DNA of 64,000 nt from positions 124,001 to 188,000 of the forward strand of contig NZ_JALIQP010000006.1 in assembly GCF_023566055.1 (NCBI RefSeq). The letters run 5' to 3'. The notes under the pieces are model-generated. The model ran no database searches. It saw only the letters and a list, made by a program, of their open reading frames with translations, and had not been told where the DNA came from. Positions 8,144 through 16,740 of this stretch are shown piece by piece. The translations under genes were made by a program, and so were the position numbers. Every line of letters begins with the position of its first letter. Position 1 is the first letter of the stretch. The DNA comes from Halosolutus amylolyticus. Its GTDB lineage: Archaea; Halobacteriota; Halobacteria; Halobacteriales; Natrialbaceae.

Positions 8144-9001
8144 ATGGACCAGTCGAATCGAACGAAGCCGGGATCGTACTACGACGAGTACGGCGACCGC
8201 GAGTGGGAGCGACTCGATCGGGACTTCTTCCATCGACTCGAGTGGGAGGGAACGATCGAGCACCTCGAGACGCAGCTCCCGCCCGCGACCGAATCCGACG
8301 CGCCGCACGTCCTCGACGTCGGGGGCGGAGCCGGCCGGTACAGCATCTGGCTCGCACGGCAAGGGTACGCAGTGACGCTCGCGGAACCGAGCGAGACCCA
8401 GCGGGCAATCGCCCGCGAGAAGGTCCGCGAACACGACGTGGCGGACGCCGTCGCGATCGTCGACGGCGACGTCCGCGATCTCGCGTTCGACGCCGCCGCC
8501 TTCGACGCGACGTGCTGTCTCGGCGGCCCGCTCTCACACGTCCTCGACGCGGCCGATCGACGGCAGGCCGCCCGTGAACTGGACCGCGTGACGGCCCCCG
8601 ACGGTCCCGTCTTCGTCTCGGTGATGGGCCTGCTCGGGATCGTGCTGATCACCGTCCAGTACGCCGGCAGGGGCGAGGAAGCCCTCGATCCGTCGCTGGT
8701 ACCCGCACTCGTCCGCGAGCAGGATCACACGGCGGAACTCGCCCGCCGTCACGGGATGGAGCCAGCGCTCTTCGACTGTCACTTCTTCCGGCGGGCCGAA
8801 CTCGAGGACCTGCTCTCGGCGGCTGGACTCACCGTCGAGACGATCGCGGCACTCGAGGGCGTCGCCGCGACCCGCCGATCACACTTCGACGACTTGAGCG
8901 AGGACGATCGCGACGCGATCCGCGAGGCGAACGACCTGCTCCGGACGGATCGATCGATCGCCGATCTCTCGCCGCACATGCTCGCCGTGTGCCGGGCGTA
9001 A
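8144..9001 (+). CDS. class I SAM-dependent methyltransferase
   Basis: A 285-residue Rossmann-fold methyltransferase. Motif I is VLDVGGGAGRYSIWLA (about residues 57-72), followed by the acidic strand LAEPSE, a DGDVRDL segment and the motif IV-like AAFDATCCLGGPLSHV. The C-terminal third is helical with RRAELEDLLSAAGL, common in small-molecule methyltransferases. It is transcribed divergently from menB within the split men cluster, so a role in quinone methylation (MenG/UbiE-like) is possible; however, the UbiE signature sequences are not obvious and I treat that as conjecture. Substrate unknown. Confidence 0.9.
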   Translation: MDQSNRTKPGSYYDEYGDREWERLDRDFFHRLEWEGTIEHLETQLPPATESDAPHVLDVGGGAGRYSIWLARQGYAVTLAEPSETQRAIAREKVREHDVADAVAIVDGDVRDLAFDAAAFDATCCLGGPLSHVLDAADRRQAARELDRVTAPDGPVFVSVMGLLGIVLITVQYAGRGEEALDPSLVPALVREQDHTAELARRHGMEPALFDCHFFRRAELEDLLSAAGLTVETIAALEGVAATRRSHFDDLSEDDRDAIREANDLLRTDRSIADLSPHMLAVCRA

Positions 9002-9174
9002 TGCGATCGCCGATCGACGCGTCGATCGGTCCGGCACGTCCGTTGCCGGCTCCTACCCCTCGAAAGCCGCCGGGAGGCCGATCGGGAGTGACGGGATTCC
9101 GAACGCGAGGACTGCGGTGGCGCCGGTCGCTCACGTCGGATGACGAGTCCGGTCGCCTCGATCGAGCGTCTCGT

Positions 9175-9540
9175 TCAGTCGGTCCGTTCGAGCGCGTCGC
9201 GTCGTTGTTCGTACTCCTCGTCGCTTAGCTCGCCACGGGCGTACGCGAGGCGCAGTTCTTCGAGTGCCCGATCGGACCGCTCGTCGGTTCCAGCGATCGC
9301 GCGGACGAGCAGGTAGCCGAGGCCGACGAGCGCGGCGAGGAACAGCAACTGCATCAGGACGCCGACGAACGGCATCCAGCCGGGCACCGATCCATCGCCC
9401 CACATGTGGCTCCAGCCGCCCATCATCGGACCGAACCCCATCATCCCGATCCCCATGAAGAGGCCCGGGAGGACGACGAGCGCGGCGATGAGTGCGAGGA
9501 CGATCACGACAGGTCGTGTAGTGGATGTGGTGTCGGACAT
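9175..9540 (-). CDS. SHOCT domain membrane protein
   Basis: A 121-residue membrane protein. A hydrophobic segment at about residues 10-31 is followed by a Gly/Met/Trp-rich stretch (GMMGFGPMMGGWSHMW), a second transmembrane segment at about 56-80, and a C-terminal SHOCT motif (RALEELRLAYARGELSDEEYEQRRDALE, about 92-118). SHOCT modules are short helical tails found on many oligomeric or membrane proteins, often near electron-transfer or metal genes; the function is not known. It is divergent from the permease at 9915 with about 370 bases between them. The Met-rich loop could bind copper, but that is an inference only. Confidence 0.9.
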   Translation of the reverse strand: MSDTTSTTRPVVIVLALIAALVVLPGLFMGIGMMGFGPMMGGWSHMWGDGSVPGWMPFVGVLMQLLFLAALVGLGYLLVRAIAGTDERSDRALEELRLAYARGELSDEEYEQRRDALERTD

Positions 9541-9914
9541 ACTCGTTCCTCCGTGAGTTCCCGCTATCGGAAACTACGGGGTGATCGTTCATTGCGGTTG
9601 TCCTTTCGTTCCTACAGTATTCTCTCGAGTATTCTTTCGATATTGTACTCCAGGAGGGTGACGAGACACTGTATCAAAACCCCGTCGGGCCGCGTGGTCA
9701 CCGCCGTGCCGGCCCGGAACCGATCGACGGGCAGACCGACTCCGGGATTCCACTCGAAAAACGCGATCGGGTCTCCGGAAACGGGTGCCGTCGGCGTCGG
9801 ACGGAGCGATCGCGGTAACCGCCGCCGGTCGATCGAACGAATCCCTATTCGGACGCCGACCAGTGCTAGACCTTGGTTTCTGAAGAAGAGACGCGGTACA
9901 ACCGAGTATTATTA
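9541..9914. other. divergent intergenic region between SHOCT gene and permease
   Basis: This 374-base stretch separates two divergent genes. It contains AT-rich segments around 9605-9660 (repeated TATTCT motifs) that could hold the leftward promoter and a TATTATTAA stretch at 9907 next to the permease start. I see no convincing ORF, tRNA or large repeat. Confidence 0.5.
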
Positions 9915-11342
9915 ATGGGAAGTGCATTAGCCGAGTCGGTCGAAGAGACGACCATGCAAGCGACCCTGCTGGGCGGGGTGTTCGAATCGCTCCGCATCGG
10001 CGTCGGCTTCCTCTGGACGGCAGCCTGGGCGATCATCATGGGGCTCACGATCACGAGTCTCGTACAGGTGTACGTCTCCAAGGAGCGGATGGCCCGGGTC
10101 CTCGGCGACGGCGACCTCGGCGGACTCGCGAGGGCGACGGTGTTCGGGGCGGCGAGCAGTGGCTGTAGTTTCGGTGCCGTGGCTATCGGCAAGGGACTGT
10201 TCAAGAAAGGGGCGCACGCGGTGAACTTCCTCGCCTTCATGTTCGCCTCGACGAATCTCATCGTCGAACTCGGGTTGATGATCCTGCTCCTCCTCGGCTG
10301 GGAGTTCCTCCTCGCGGAACTTCTCGGCGGACTCGTTCTCATCGCAGTCATGGCGCTACTCGTTCATCACACTCTCCCGGAGACGCTGTTCAACGAGGTT
10401 CGCGCGGAGCTCAACCGACGCGACCACGACCACGGCGTCACGGAAGACCCGACCTGTGGGATGGAAGGGACAGACGAGTACTCGATCGTGACCGACGGGG
10501 GAGAGACCCTGAAATTCTGTTCCGAGGGGTGCCTGGAAACCTACCGGCAAGCGGCAGCGGGTCGGGGAGGCTGGCGAGACGAACTTCGTTCGTGGGGCGG
10601 CTGGTACAAACTCGGCAACCAGTATCGCAAGGAGTGGTCGATGATCTGGACGGACGTCGTCGCGGGGTTTCTCGTCTCGGGGTTCGTCATCGTGTTCGTC
10701 CCACAGTGGGTCTGGAACACGCTCTTCCTCCAGGGCGATGGTCTGCTGGTGACCGCCGAAAACGCGGTCATGGGCGTCGCGATCGCCGTCATCAGCTTCG
10801 TCGGGAGTATAGGGAACATCCCCTTCGCCGTCGCACTCTGGAGCGGCGGTATCAGCTTCGCCGGCGTCATCGCGTTCGTCTACGCGGATCTCATCACGAT
10901 CCCCGTATTGAACGTCTATCGGAAGTACTACGGCTGGACGATCATGCTGTACATCCTCGGCGTCTTCTTCGTCACGATGGCGTTCACCGGGTTCGTCATG
11001 GAACTGCTTTTCGACGCCCTCGGGATCGTCCCGAACCTGGCGGGCGGTGAGTTCGCGACCGAACAGACGTACTTCGAACTCGACTACACGTTCTACCTCA
11101 ATCTCGTCGCGTTCGCCCTCTCCGGGTTCCTGCTGTACGTGTATCGACGGGGGCTCGGTGCCCCAGGCCAGTACCGGGACCCCGTCTGTGGGATGCGAAC
11201 CGGCGACGACGGGCCGAGTGCGTCTTTCGACGGCGAAACGTACTACTTCTGTTCGAACACCTGCAAGCGATCGTTCGACGAGGAGCCGGCGAAGTTCGCA
11301 CACAGAGGCCCCCGCATCACGGACGCTGACCACGACCACTGA
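9915..11342 (+). CDS. ArsP/YraQ-type permease with two YHS/TRASH-like metal modules
   Basis: A 475-residue membrane protein of the DUF318/ArsP_1-type permease group. Two half-permease domains of hydrophobic helices (about residues 15-140 and 240-400) each carry a conserved small-residue core, one with SSGCSFGAVAIGKGLFKKGAH and the other with GSIGNIPFAVALWSGG. Between the halves (DPTCGMEGTDEYSI...FCSEGCLETY, about 175-205) and at the C-terminus (DPVCGMRTGDDGPS...FCSNTCKRSF, about 420-455) lie Cys-rich YHS/TRASH-like modules. The tail ends in a His/Asp cluster (DADHDH). This layout suggests a heavy-metal or metalloid transporter or metal-sensing permease. ATG 9915 is used; ATG 9954 is an alternative 27 bases after a TATA-like TATTATTAA. 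Its TGA is the first part of a structured repeat. Confidence 0.85.
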   Translation: MGSALAESVEETTMQATLLGGVFESLRIGVGFLWTAAWAIIMGLTITSLVQVYVSKERMARVLGDGDLGGLARATVFGAASSGCSFGAVAIGKGLFKKGAHAVNFLAFMFASTNLIVELGLMILLLLGWEFLLAELLGGLVLIAVMALLVHHTLPETLFNEVRAELNRRDHDHGVTEDPTCGMEGTDEYSIVTDGGETLKFCSEGCLETYRQAAAGRGGWRDELRSWGGWYKLGNQYRKEWSMIWTDVVAGFLVSGFVIVFVPQWVWNTLFLQGDGLLVTAENAVMGVAIAVISFVGSIGNIPFAVALWSGGISFAGVIAFVYADLITIPVLNVYRKYYGWTIMLYILGVFFVTMAFTGFVMELLFDALGIVPNLAGGEFATEQTYFELDYTFYLNLVAFALSGFLLYVYRRGLGAPGQYRDPVCGMRTGDDGPSASFDGETYYFCSNTCKRSFDEEPAKFAHRGPRITDADHDH

Positions 11343-11423
11343 TACGGATTGCTGTACCGATGTACCGGCGCAACCGCGATCCGGGCGGCGGTTGCGCCGG
11401 AAATGACTTACAGTAAACCGTAT
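11342..11423 (+). repeat. structured repeat element, copy 1 of 3
   Basis: An 82-base nested inverted repeat starting at the A of the permease stop codon. The outer arms are 11342-11356 and 11409-11423, with ATACGG at one end and CCGTAT at the other. The inner arms, 11365-11377 (CCGGCGCAACCGC) and 11388-11400, pair perfectly over 13 bp around a 10-base loop. Copies at 20192 and 32557 share this architecture with compensating changes. Confidence 0.9.
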
Positions 11424-11875
11424 GAGATGCCGACTCGTCTTCGTCCGCTGCAGTCGACGTACGTTTGCGTGCCGAGTCCCGTGATGGAGTCGGCGTGAAC
11501 CTCCCTGATGGTCTCGGCGTCGGTCGGTCTCGGCGTCGGTCGGTCTCGCGTCGCGGATACGCACATGCTGACCTCACCGGTGAAGGTACACAGTCTCTGG
11601 CCCGCGCCCAGTGTCGGGGTCCGAGTCGTCCGATTCCGGTCGACGGACCGATCGGGAGAACGCCGTATTTAATATAGCACTATTTAGTTTATTTGTCGGA
11701 GGCAGGTCAATGAGACGGAGACCAGTTACCGAGGTCCATTTCGGTACCGGGTCGGAATTCCGACTCTCGATCGACCGCCGGAGCCTCGTCGCGGAGTCAG
11801 CGCGCCGATCACGTCGGCTGAATGTCACTCCATCCGAGGTATTTTTTCCTCCGAGTACCAACCTTGAACCGATCG
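11424..11875. other. 452-bp gap between permease repeat and J-domain gene
   Basis: It contains a 16-base direct repeat (GGTCTCGGCGTCGGTC, about 2.3 copies near 11512-11550) and an AT-rich island, TATTTAATATAG, near 11667. Downstream of the island a GGAGG-like site precedes an ATG at 11710. The frame from that ATG runs into the overlapping frame of the J-domain gene with non-protein-like composition, so I do not call it a gene. A T-rich box at about 11838-11847 probably drives the J-domain gene. Confidence 0.5.
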
Positions 11876-12892
11876 ATGGGCGAGACGTACTACGACGTCC
11901 TCGGGGTCGACCGGGAGGCGACGCAGGACGAGATCCGGTCGGCCTACCGCGATCGCGTCCTCGAGACCCACCCGGATCACAACGACGCCTCCGACGCCGC
12001 CGACCAGTTCAGGCGCGTCTCGACGGCCGAGTCGGTGCTCACCGACGCGACGGAACGCGCGCGCTACGATCGACTCGGCCACGAGTCGTACGTCCGGCTC
12101 GCCCAGGGTGACGCCGACGACTCGACCGTCGAGGACCACGACGATCGGGCCGGATCGTCGTCGACCACCGGCACCGAGCGAGCCACCTCGCGAACGACGA
12201 ACCGGCGACAGCGCACGCGAGAGCGCGGAGCCTGGAGCGATTCCACCGGCCGGGCCGACCACGGGACCGATAGATCCGACGGCCCCAGTCACCACGCCGG
12301 ACAGCGGGCCCGGCGACAGCGACGAACGTCGAACCGGCGATCGGCCGGCGAATGGCCGTTCGACGACGATCGCGAGCGGACGGCGAGTCACGCTGGTGGA
12401 ACGGGATCGACGACGACGGCGGAGGCGAAGACGGAAACGGGAACGGTGACAGCGGCGACGGGATCCGGGACGAAAACGGCGATGGCCGCCGATCGATCGA
12501 CACACGACGACGCCGAGTTCAGCTACGCCGTCCACGACTGGACCGACGAGGTCGACCTGAATCCGGACGGGCACAGCCTCGATCAGCCGACGATCGTCGG
12601 TCTCGGGGCCGTGACGGTCCTGTACCCGTTATTCGTCTACGCGAGCCTCACACCGGTGTTTTCGCTTCTGACGAACCTTGTCGTCGCTACCTGTACGCTG
12701 CTCCTTGTCGGCTACGTGCTCACGTTTCCCCGGGTCGCGACCGTCGCCTTCGGTGGCTGGAGCGTGCTTCTCCCGATCGGGCTGTTCGCCGGTCCGATCG
12801 ATCCGGTCTCGCCGTTCGGGCTGCTGGCGATCGCCTGTTGCTGGATTCCGTTCGCCTACGCCGTGGCCGTCCGGTGGGCCTTACGACCCTGA
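11876..12892 (+). CDS. J-domain (DnaJ-like) membrane protein
   Basis: A 338-residue protein with an N-terminal J domain (residues 1-65: YYDVLGVDREATQDEIRSAYR, then the HPD tripeptide in THPDHND). J domains stimulate Hsp70/DnaK ATPase. A long low-complexity hydrophilic linker (about 70-220) follows, rich in Arg, Ser, Thr, Asp and Gly. The last 110 residues contain about four hydrophobic helices, so the J domain would face the cytoplasm on a membrane anchor. There is no zinc-finger or DnaJ C-terminal substrate domain, so this is not the general chaperone DnaJ. ATG 11876 is chosen because the J domain starts there and a T-rich TATA-like box lies about 30 bases upstream. The 3' end overlaps menD by 12 bases tail to tail. 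Confidence 0.9.
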   Translation: MGETYYDVLGVDREATQDEIRSAYRDRVLETHPDHNDASDAADQFRRVSTAESVLTDATERARYDRLGHESYVRLAQGDADDSTVEDHDDRAGSSSTTGTERATSRTTNRRQRTRERGAWSDSTGRADHGTDRSDGPSHHAGQRARRQRRTSNRRSAGEWPFDDDRERTASHAGGTGSTTTAEAKTETGTVTAATGSGTKTAMAADRSTHDDAEFSYAVHDWTDEVDLNPDGHSLDQPTIVGLGAVTVLYPLFVYASLTPVFSLLTNLVVATCTLLLVGYVLTFPRVATVAFGGWSVLLPIGLFAGPIDPVSPFGLLAIACCWIPFAYAVAVRWALRP

Positions 12893-14701
12893 CTCCCCGG
12901 TTCGGTCGGCCGCTACTGCCTCGAGAACTGACCCTCGGATGGCTTCGCGGCGGCGGTGACTCGCTTCGGCGTCGAACTCCACCGCGAGCACCTGCGTGCC
13001 GTCGGCGGCGAGCGATCGCCGATAGGCGGCGTCGAAGTCGGCGGGGTCGACGCGTTCGAACGCGACGTCGTAGAGGTCCCCGAGCGCGTCGAACGCGAGG
13101 CCGTGCGGCGTCTTGAACTGGTCGGTGAACGGCGGTTCGAAGTCCTCGATCGGGAGTTTGTGAAAGATACCGCCGCCGTCGTTGTCCAGCAGGACGATCG
13201 TCGCGTCGACGCCGCATCGATCGATCGCGAGCAGGCCGTTCGAATCGTGATAGAAGGCAAGGTCCCCGGTCACGAGCACGAGCGGGTCGTCGACGGTGCT
13301 ACCGGCACCCAGCGCGGTGCTCGTGATCCCGTCGATGCCGCTCGCGCCGCGGTTCGCGAGGACCGTCAGGTCGGCCGTTCGCGGCCGTCCGAACCGGTCG
13401 GCATCCCGGATCGGCATGCTGTTGGAGACGAAAATCGTCGCGGGGTCCGGCGCGTCCTCGAACACCGACGCGAGGACCGCGCCCTCGAAGGGATCGGCCC
13501 GGAGGGCGTCCGTCTCGAGCGCGTCGTCGCGACGCTCCCAGTGTCGGTTCTCCGCCCGTCTGAACCCGTCGAGCCAGTCCCCGTCGGTCGTCAATCTCGG
13601 CTGTGCGTCGGTCACCACGTCGTCGCGCTCGAGCCGATCGAGCAGGGTCTCGACGACCGACCCGGGCGTGGCGGCGAGCAGGTCGGTCGCCGTGAAGGTC
13701 GCTTCGCGCCACTCGCCCGCGGGATCGATCAGGAACTGGGTCGCGTTCGAATCGGCCAGCGCGCGTCGAAGCGGCTTCGACGTCGGCGACGCGCCGACCC
13801 GGAGGACGACGTCCGGTGACGCCATCGCGTCGATGTAGCCGTCGTAGCCCCCGACGATCGGCCCGTCGTCGACGTGCGGGCCGAACCGGAGCCCCGAGAG
13901 CGGATCGGCCAGCACGGGGGCACCGAGTCGCGAGGCGAGTTCGGTCACGGCTCCGGAATCGAGGTCGCCCAGGTCCGCCGGATCCGCCGGTCCGGCGACG
14001 ATCAGCGGTCGATCGGCACCCGTGAGCGCGTCGAGTACCGGGTCGAGTTCGTCGTCGTCGAGTCGCGGGCGACCGCTGTTAGTGTCGACGAATGCGCCCT
14101 CGCGACCCCGGCCGGCCAGCGTATCGGCGAACGCGTCGGGAACGTCGTCCGGCACCGCGATCGGTTCGAGCGGCTTCCGGAACGGACAGTTGAGGTGGAC
14201 CGGGCCGGGCGGGTTGCCGGTCGTCTCGGCGAGGGCGCGAGCGGCGGTCGTCCGGAGGCTCCTGACTTTTCGTTCGTCCGCCTCGGGTTCCGGGAGGTCG
14301 GCCTCGCACCGAAGCGCGTCGCCGTAGAGGCCTCGCTGTTCGATCGTCTGATTTGCGCCGCTGTCACGCAGTTCCGGCGGTCGATCGGCGGTCAGCACGA
14401 GCAGCGGGACGCGGGCCTGGTTCGCCTCGATCACCGCGGGGTGGAAGTTCGCCGCGGCCGTCCCGGAGGTACAGACCAGTGCCGTCGGCTCGCCGGTCCG
14501 TCGTGCCCGCCCGAGTGCAAAGTACGAGGCGGAGCGTTCGTCCAGGTGCGAGTAGACCGCGACGTCGGGGTGTTCGGCGAACGCGACGGTCAGCGGCGTC
14601 GATCGGCTCCCGGGCGCGATACAGACCGCCTCGAGGCCGCCCTTCGCGAGTTCGTCCACGAGAACGCGGCCCCACAGCGTCGCACGGTTTGGTGCAGTCA
14701 T
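12881..14701 (-). CDS. menD: MenD, SEPHCHC synthase
   Basis: A thiamine-diphosphate enzyme of 606 residues that condenses isochorismate with 2-oxoglutarate, the first committed step to menaquinone. The N-terminal Pyr domain shows the typical IAPGSRSTPL and CTSGTAAANFHPAVIEA motifs (about residues 28-90), with ADRPPELRDSGANQTIEQ shortly after. The C-terminal TPP-binding domain carries ANRGASGIDG and the GDLAFYHDSNGLL...DNDGGGIFH metal/TPP motif near 460-505. It starts three bases after the menF stop, so menF-menD are one operon. The stop converges on the J-domain gene. Confidence 0.97.
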   Translation of the reverse strand: MTAPNRATLWGRVLVDELAKGGLEAVCIAPGSRSTPLTVAFAEHPDVAVYSHLDERSASYFALGRARRTGEPTALVCTSGTAAANFHPAVIEANQARVPLLVLTADRPPELRDSGANQTIEQRGLYGDALRCEADLPEPEADERKVRSLRTTAARALAETTGNPPGPVHLNCPFRKPLEPIAVPDDVPDAFADTLAGRGREGAFVDTNSGRPRLDDDELDPVLDALTGADRPLIVAGPADPADLGDLDSGAVTELASRLGAPVLADPLSGLRFGPHVDDGPIVGGYDGYIDAMASPDVVLRVGASPTSKPLRRALADSNATQFLIDPAGEWREATFTATDLLAATPGSVVETLLDRLERDDVVTDAQPRLTTDGDWLDGFRRAENRHWERRDDALETDALRADPFEGAVLASVFEDAPDPATIFVSNSMPIRDADRFGRPRTADLTVLANRGASGIDGITSTALGAGSTVDDPLVLVTGDLAFYHDSNGLLAIDRCGVDATIVLLDNDGGGIFHKLPIEDFEPPFTDQFKTPHGLAFDALGDLYDVAFERVDPADFDAAYRRSLAADGTQVLAVEFDAEASHRRREAIRGSVLEAVAADRTGESGS

Positions 14702-14704
14702 CGC

Positions 14705-16057
14705 TTATCGGAGTTCGTCGAGGATCGGCCGGAACTTCAGCTGTACTTCCTCCCACTCCTCGGCGGGATCGCTGTCCGCGACGATCCCGTTGCCGGCGAA
14801 CAGGGTGACCGTCTCGTCCGTCGCGAGGCCGGAGCGGATTCCGACGGCGAACTCGCCGTCGCCGTCGCCGTCGAACCAGCCGATCGGCGCGGCGTACCAG
14901 CCCCGGTCGAACGACTCCGTCTCGCGGATCGTTTCGAGGGCCGCCGCCGGGGGGACACCCCCGACGGCCGGCGTCGGATGCAACGCCTCGACGAGGTCGA
15001 GGACGTGGCGGTCGTCCGCGAGCGTTGCCGCGATCGGCGTCTGCAGGTGCTGAATCGTCGCCAGCCGGCGAATCGTCCGATCCTCGACGGTCAGGTCGCG
15101 CGCGAGCGGGTCGAGCTGGTCCCGGATCGAGTCGACGACGAGTCCGTGTTCGCGCCGGAACTTCTCGCTGTCGAGCATCCGGTCGACGTACTCCTCGTCC
15201 TCTTCTGGCGTCTCGCCCCGGGGGACCGACCCCGCGAGGGCTTCCGTTTCGACTCGCGAGCCGCGCTTCGAGACCAGCCGCTCCGGCGGCGCGCCGAAGA
15301 ACGTGCCGCCGTCCGCGTTGCTCACGAGGAACCGGTAACAGTTGGGGTACTGGCGGCGCAGCCGTTCGAGCGTCGCCGGCACGTCGATCGGGCCCTCGAG
15401 GTCGACCTCGAGGGCCTGTGCGAGCACGACTTTCGTCAGCCGACCGTCCGCGATCCGATCGAGAGCGGTCTCGACCTGGTCGGTCCAGGCCGCCTGGGAG
15501 GTGGTCCGCCGGCTCGCGGCGACCCCTGGAGCCGTTCCGCTCGGCCGCATCGGCGGCAGGTCCGCGAGTCGCTCCGTCCAGTGCTCGATTCGATCGGTGG
15601 CGGTCGCGTCGTCGGGAGTGACCGTCGTCAGCCACGTCGCCTCGTCGCTGCGGGTGACGAGCATCCGGGGCACGACGAACGACGCGGCCCCGAATCCCGT
15701 CCAGGGCGGCGACTCGTCGTGGCCGTCGTGGAACGACACGCCGCCGAACGCCCGCGGCCGGGCGACCGACGGCCCCTCGTGATCGAGCGCGGCGAAGGTC
15801 CGTGCCGCCTGTTCTCGAACGCGATCGATGCGATCCGCGCCGCTGGCCGTGAAACGGGCCGCGACGCCGCGGCCGACGACCTCGAGGCCGTCGGGAGTCG
15901 CCCACTGAATGCGTGCTCCGTCGGCTGGATCGGCGATCGCACCGAAGGAGACGTCTTCGAGTTCTCGACTGCGGCTCACCAGGTCGACCTCCTTCGCGAG
16001 ACGGGTCGCTGGTCCCGGATCACCTGCCAGCCGTCTCTCGCCCGACGCTCGGTCCAT
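14705..16057 (-). CDS. menF: MenF, isochorismate synthase
   Basis: A 450-residue chorismate-binding enzyme that isomerises chorismate to isochorismate for menaquinone. The C-terminal half has the anthranilate/isochorismate-synthase signatures: LTKVVLAQALEVDLEGPID, LVSKRGSRVETEALAGSVPRG, then HLQTPI and LHPTPAVGGVPP, and a C-terminal GIRSGLATDETVTLFAGNGIVADSDPAEEW. The N-terminal domain is the usual degenerate half. It is the first gene of the menF-menD operon; the upstream neighbour (16105) is on the same strand with a 47-base gap, so it may be read from the same or an internal promoter. In haloarchaea the enzyme is a single-domain homologue with no fused partner. Confidence 0.96.
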   Translation of the reverse strand: MDRASGERRLAGDPGPATRLAKEVDLVSRSRELEDVSFGAIADPADGARIQWATPDGLEVVGRGVAARFTASGADRIDRVREQAARTFAALDHEGPSVARPRAFGGVSFHDGHDESPPWTGFGAASFVVPRMLVTRSDEATWLTTVTPDDATATDRIEHWTERLADLPPMRPSGTAPGVAASRRTTSQAAWTDQVETALDRIADGRLTKVVLAQALEVDLEGPIDVPATLERLRRQYPNCYRFLVSNADGGTFFGAPPERLVSKRGSRVETEALAGSVPRGETPEEDEEYVDRMLDSEKFRREHGLVVDSIRDQLDPLARDLTVEDRTIRRLATIQHLQTPIAATLADDRHVLDLVEALHPTPAVGGVPPAAALETIRETESFDRGWYAAPIGWFDGDGDGEFAVGIRSGLATDETVTLFAGNGIVADSDPAEEWEEVQLKFRPILDELR

Positions 16058-16104
16058 CGAACGCAGTTCGGGACTGCCGCGCCTTCAGCCTAACTATTCG
16101 CCCG

Positions 16105-16740
16105 CTAACTGTATCGCTCCTCCCGCCACGGATCCGCCGTCTGGGAGTAGCCGCGTTTCTCCCAGTAGCCGCGATCGGGTTCCGTGAGGAACTCGATCCC
16201 GTCGACCCACTTCGCACCCTTGTAGGCGTACCGGTGTGGTGTCACGACCCGGAGCGGCCCGCCGTGGTCCGCGGGCAGGGACTCGCCGTCGTAGCCCCAC
16301 GCGAGGAGGACCTCCTCGCGGAGACAGTCCTCGAGCGGGAGATCGGTAGTGTAGCCGTCCAGTCCGGAGAACATGACGTGGACGGCCTGACCGGACTCCG
16401 TCCGGTTGCCCGACGATCGTCGCTCGTCGACGTCGTCGACAACGCCGGCCCGCTCCGCGAGTTCCGGGAAGGGAACGCCCGTGAACTCGCAGTCGAACTT
16501 GCTCCAGCCGGTCACGCAGTGAAAGTCCTGGCGGTGGGTCTCGCTCGGCAGGTCCCGAAACTCCTCCCAGGAGAACGCCAGTTCCGTCTCGACGGCACCG
16601 GTAACGGTGAACTCCCACGTGTCGGGATCCCAGTCCGGCGTCCCGCTCTTCGAGAGGACGGGAAACTCGCTGGTCTCGCGCTGGCCCGGCGGGAGCCGTT
16701 CCTCGCCGAACTCCCGGTAGAGGTCCGTGACGTCTTTCAT
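16105..16740 (-). CDS. SUOX-fold molybdopterin-dependent oxidoreductase (MsrP/YedY-like)
   Basis: A 211-residue protein with the sulfite-oxidase-like molybdopterin fold. The putative molybdenum-ligand cysteine is in FHCVTGWSKFDCEFTGVPF, and the downstream GLDGYTTDLPLEDCLREEVLLAWGYDGESLP and HGGPLRVVTPHRYAYKGAKWVDGIEFL are family signatures. Bacterial MsrP proteins are Tat-exported; this protein, started at ATG 16740, has no signal peptide, so a cytoplasmic role or partner-assisted export is implied. The frame stays open 42 codons upstream but has no signal-like hydrophobic segment. Substrate unknown. It lies upstream of menF on the same strand. Confidence 0.9.
   Translation of the reverse strand: MKDVTDLYREFGEERLPPGQRETSEFPVLSKSGTPDWDPDTWEFTVTGAVETELAFSWEEFRDLPSETHRQDFHCVTGWSKFDCEFTGVPFPELAERAGVVDDVDERRSSGNRTESGQAVHVMFSGLDGYTTDLPLEDCLREEVLLAWGYDGESLPADHGGPLRVVTPHRYAYKGAKWVDGIEFLTEPDRGYWEKRGYSQTADPWREERYS

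Noticed and set aside
8144-9001. Methyltransferase as MenG/UbiE
   Set aside because: It is next to men genes, but I could not see UbiE-specific signatures, so I left the function open.
11710-12111. ATG with a GGAGG-like site after an AT-rich promoter-like region, continuing into the J-domain gene in another frame
   Set aside because: Beyond about 40 residues the sequence becomes Arg/Pro/Gly-rich shadow of the J-domain gene; no coding signature.
13874-16093. Long open frame on the plus strand opposite menD and menF
   Set aside because: It has no motif and the composition of a shadow frame; the minus strand encodes the enzymes.
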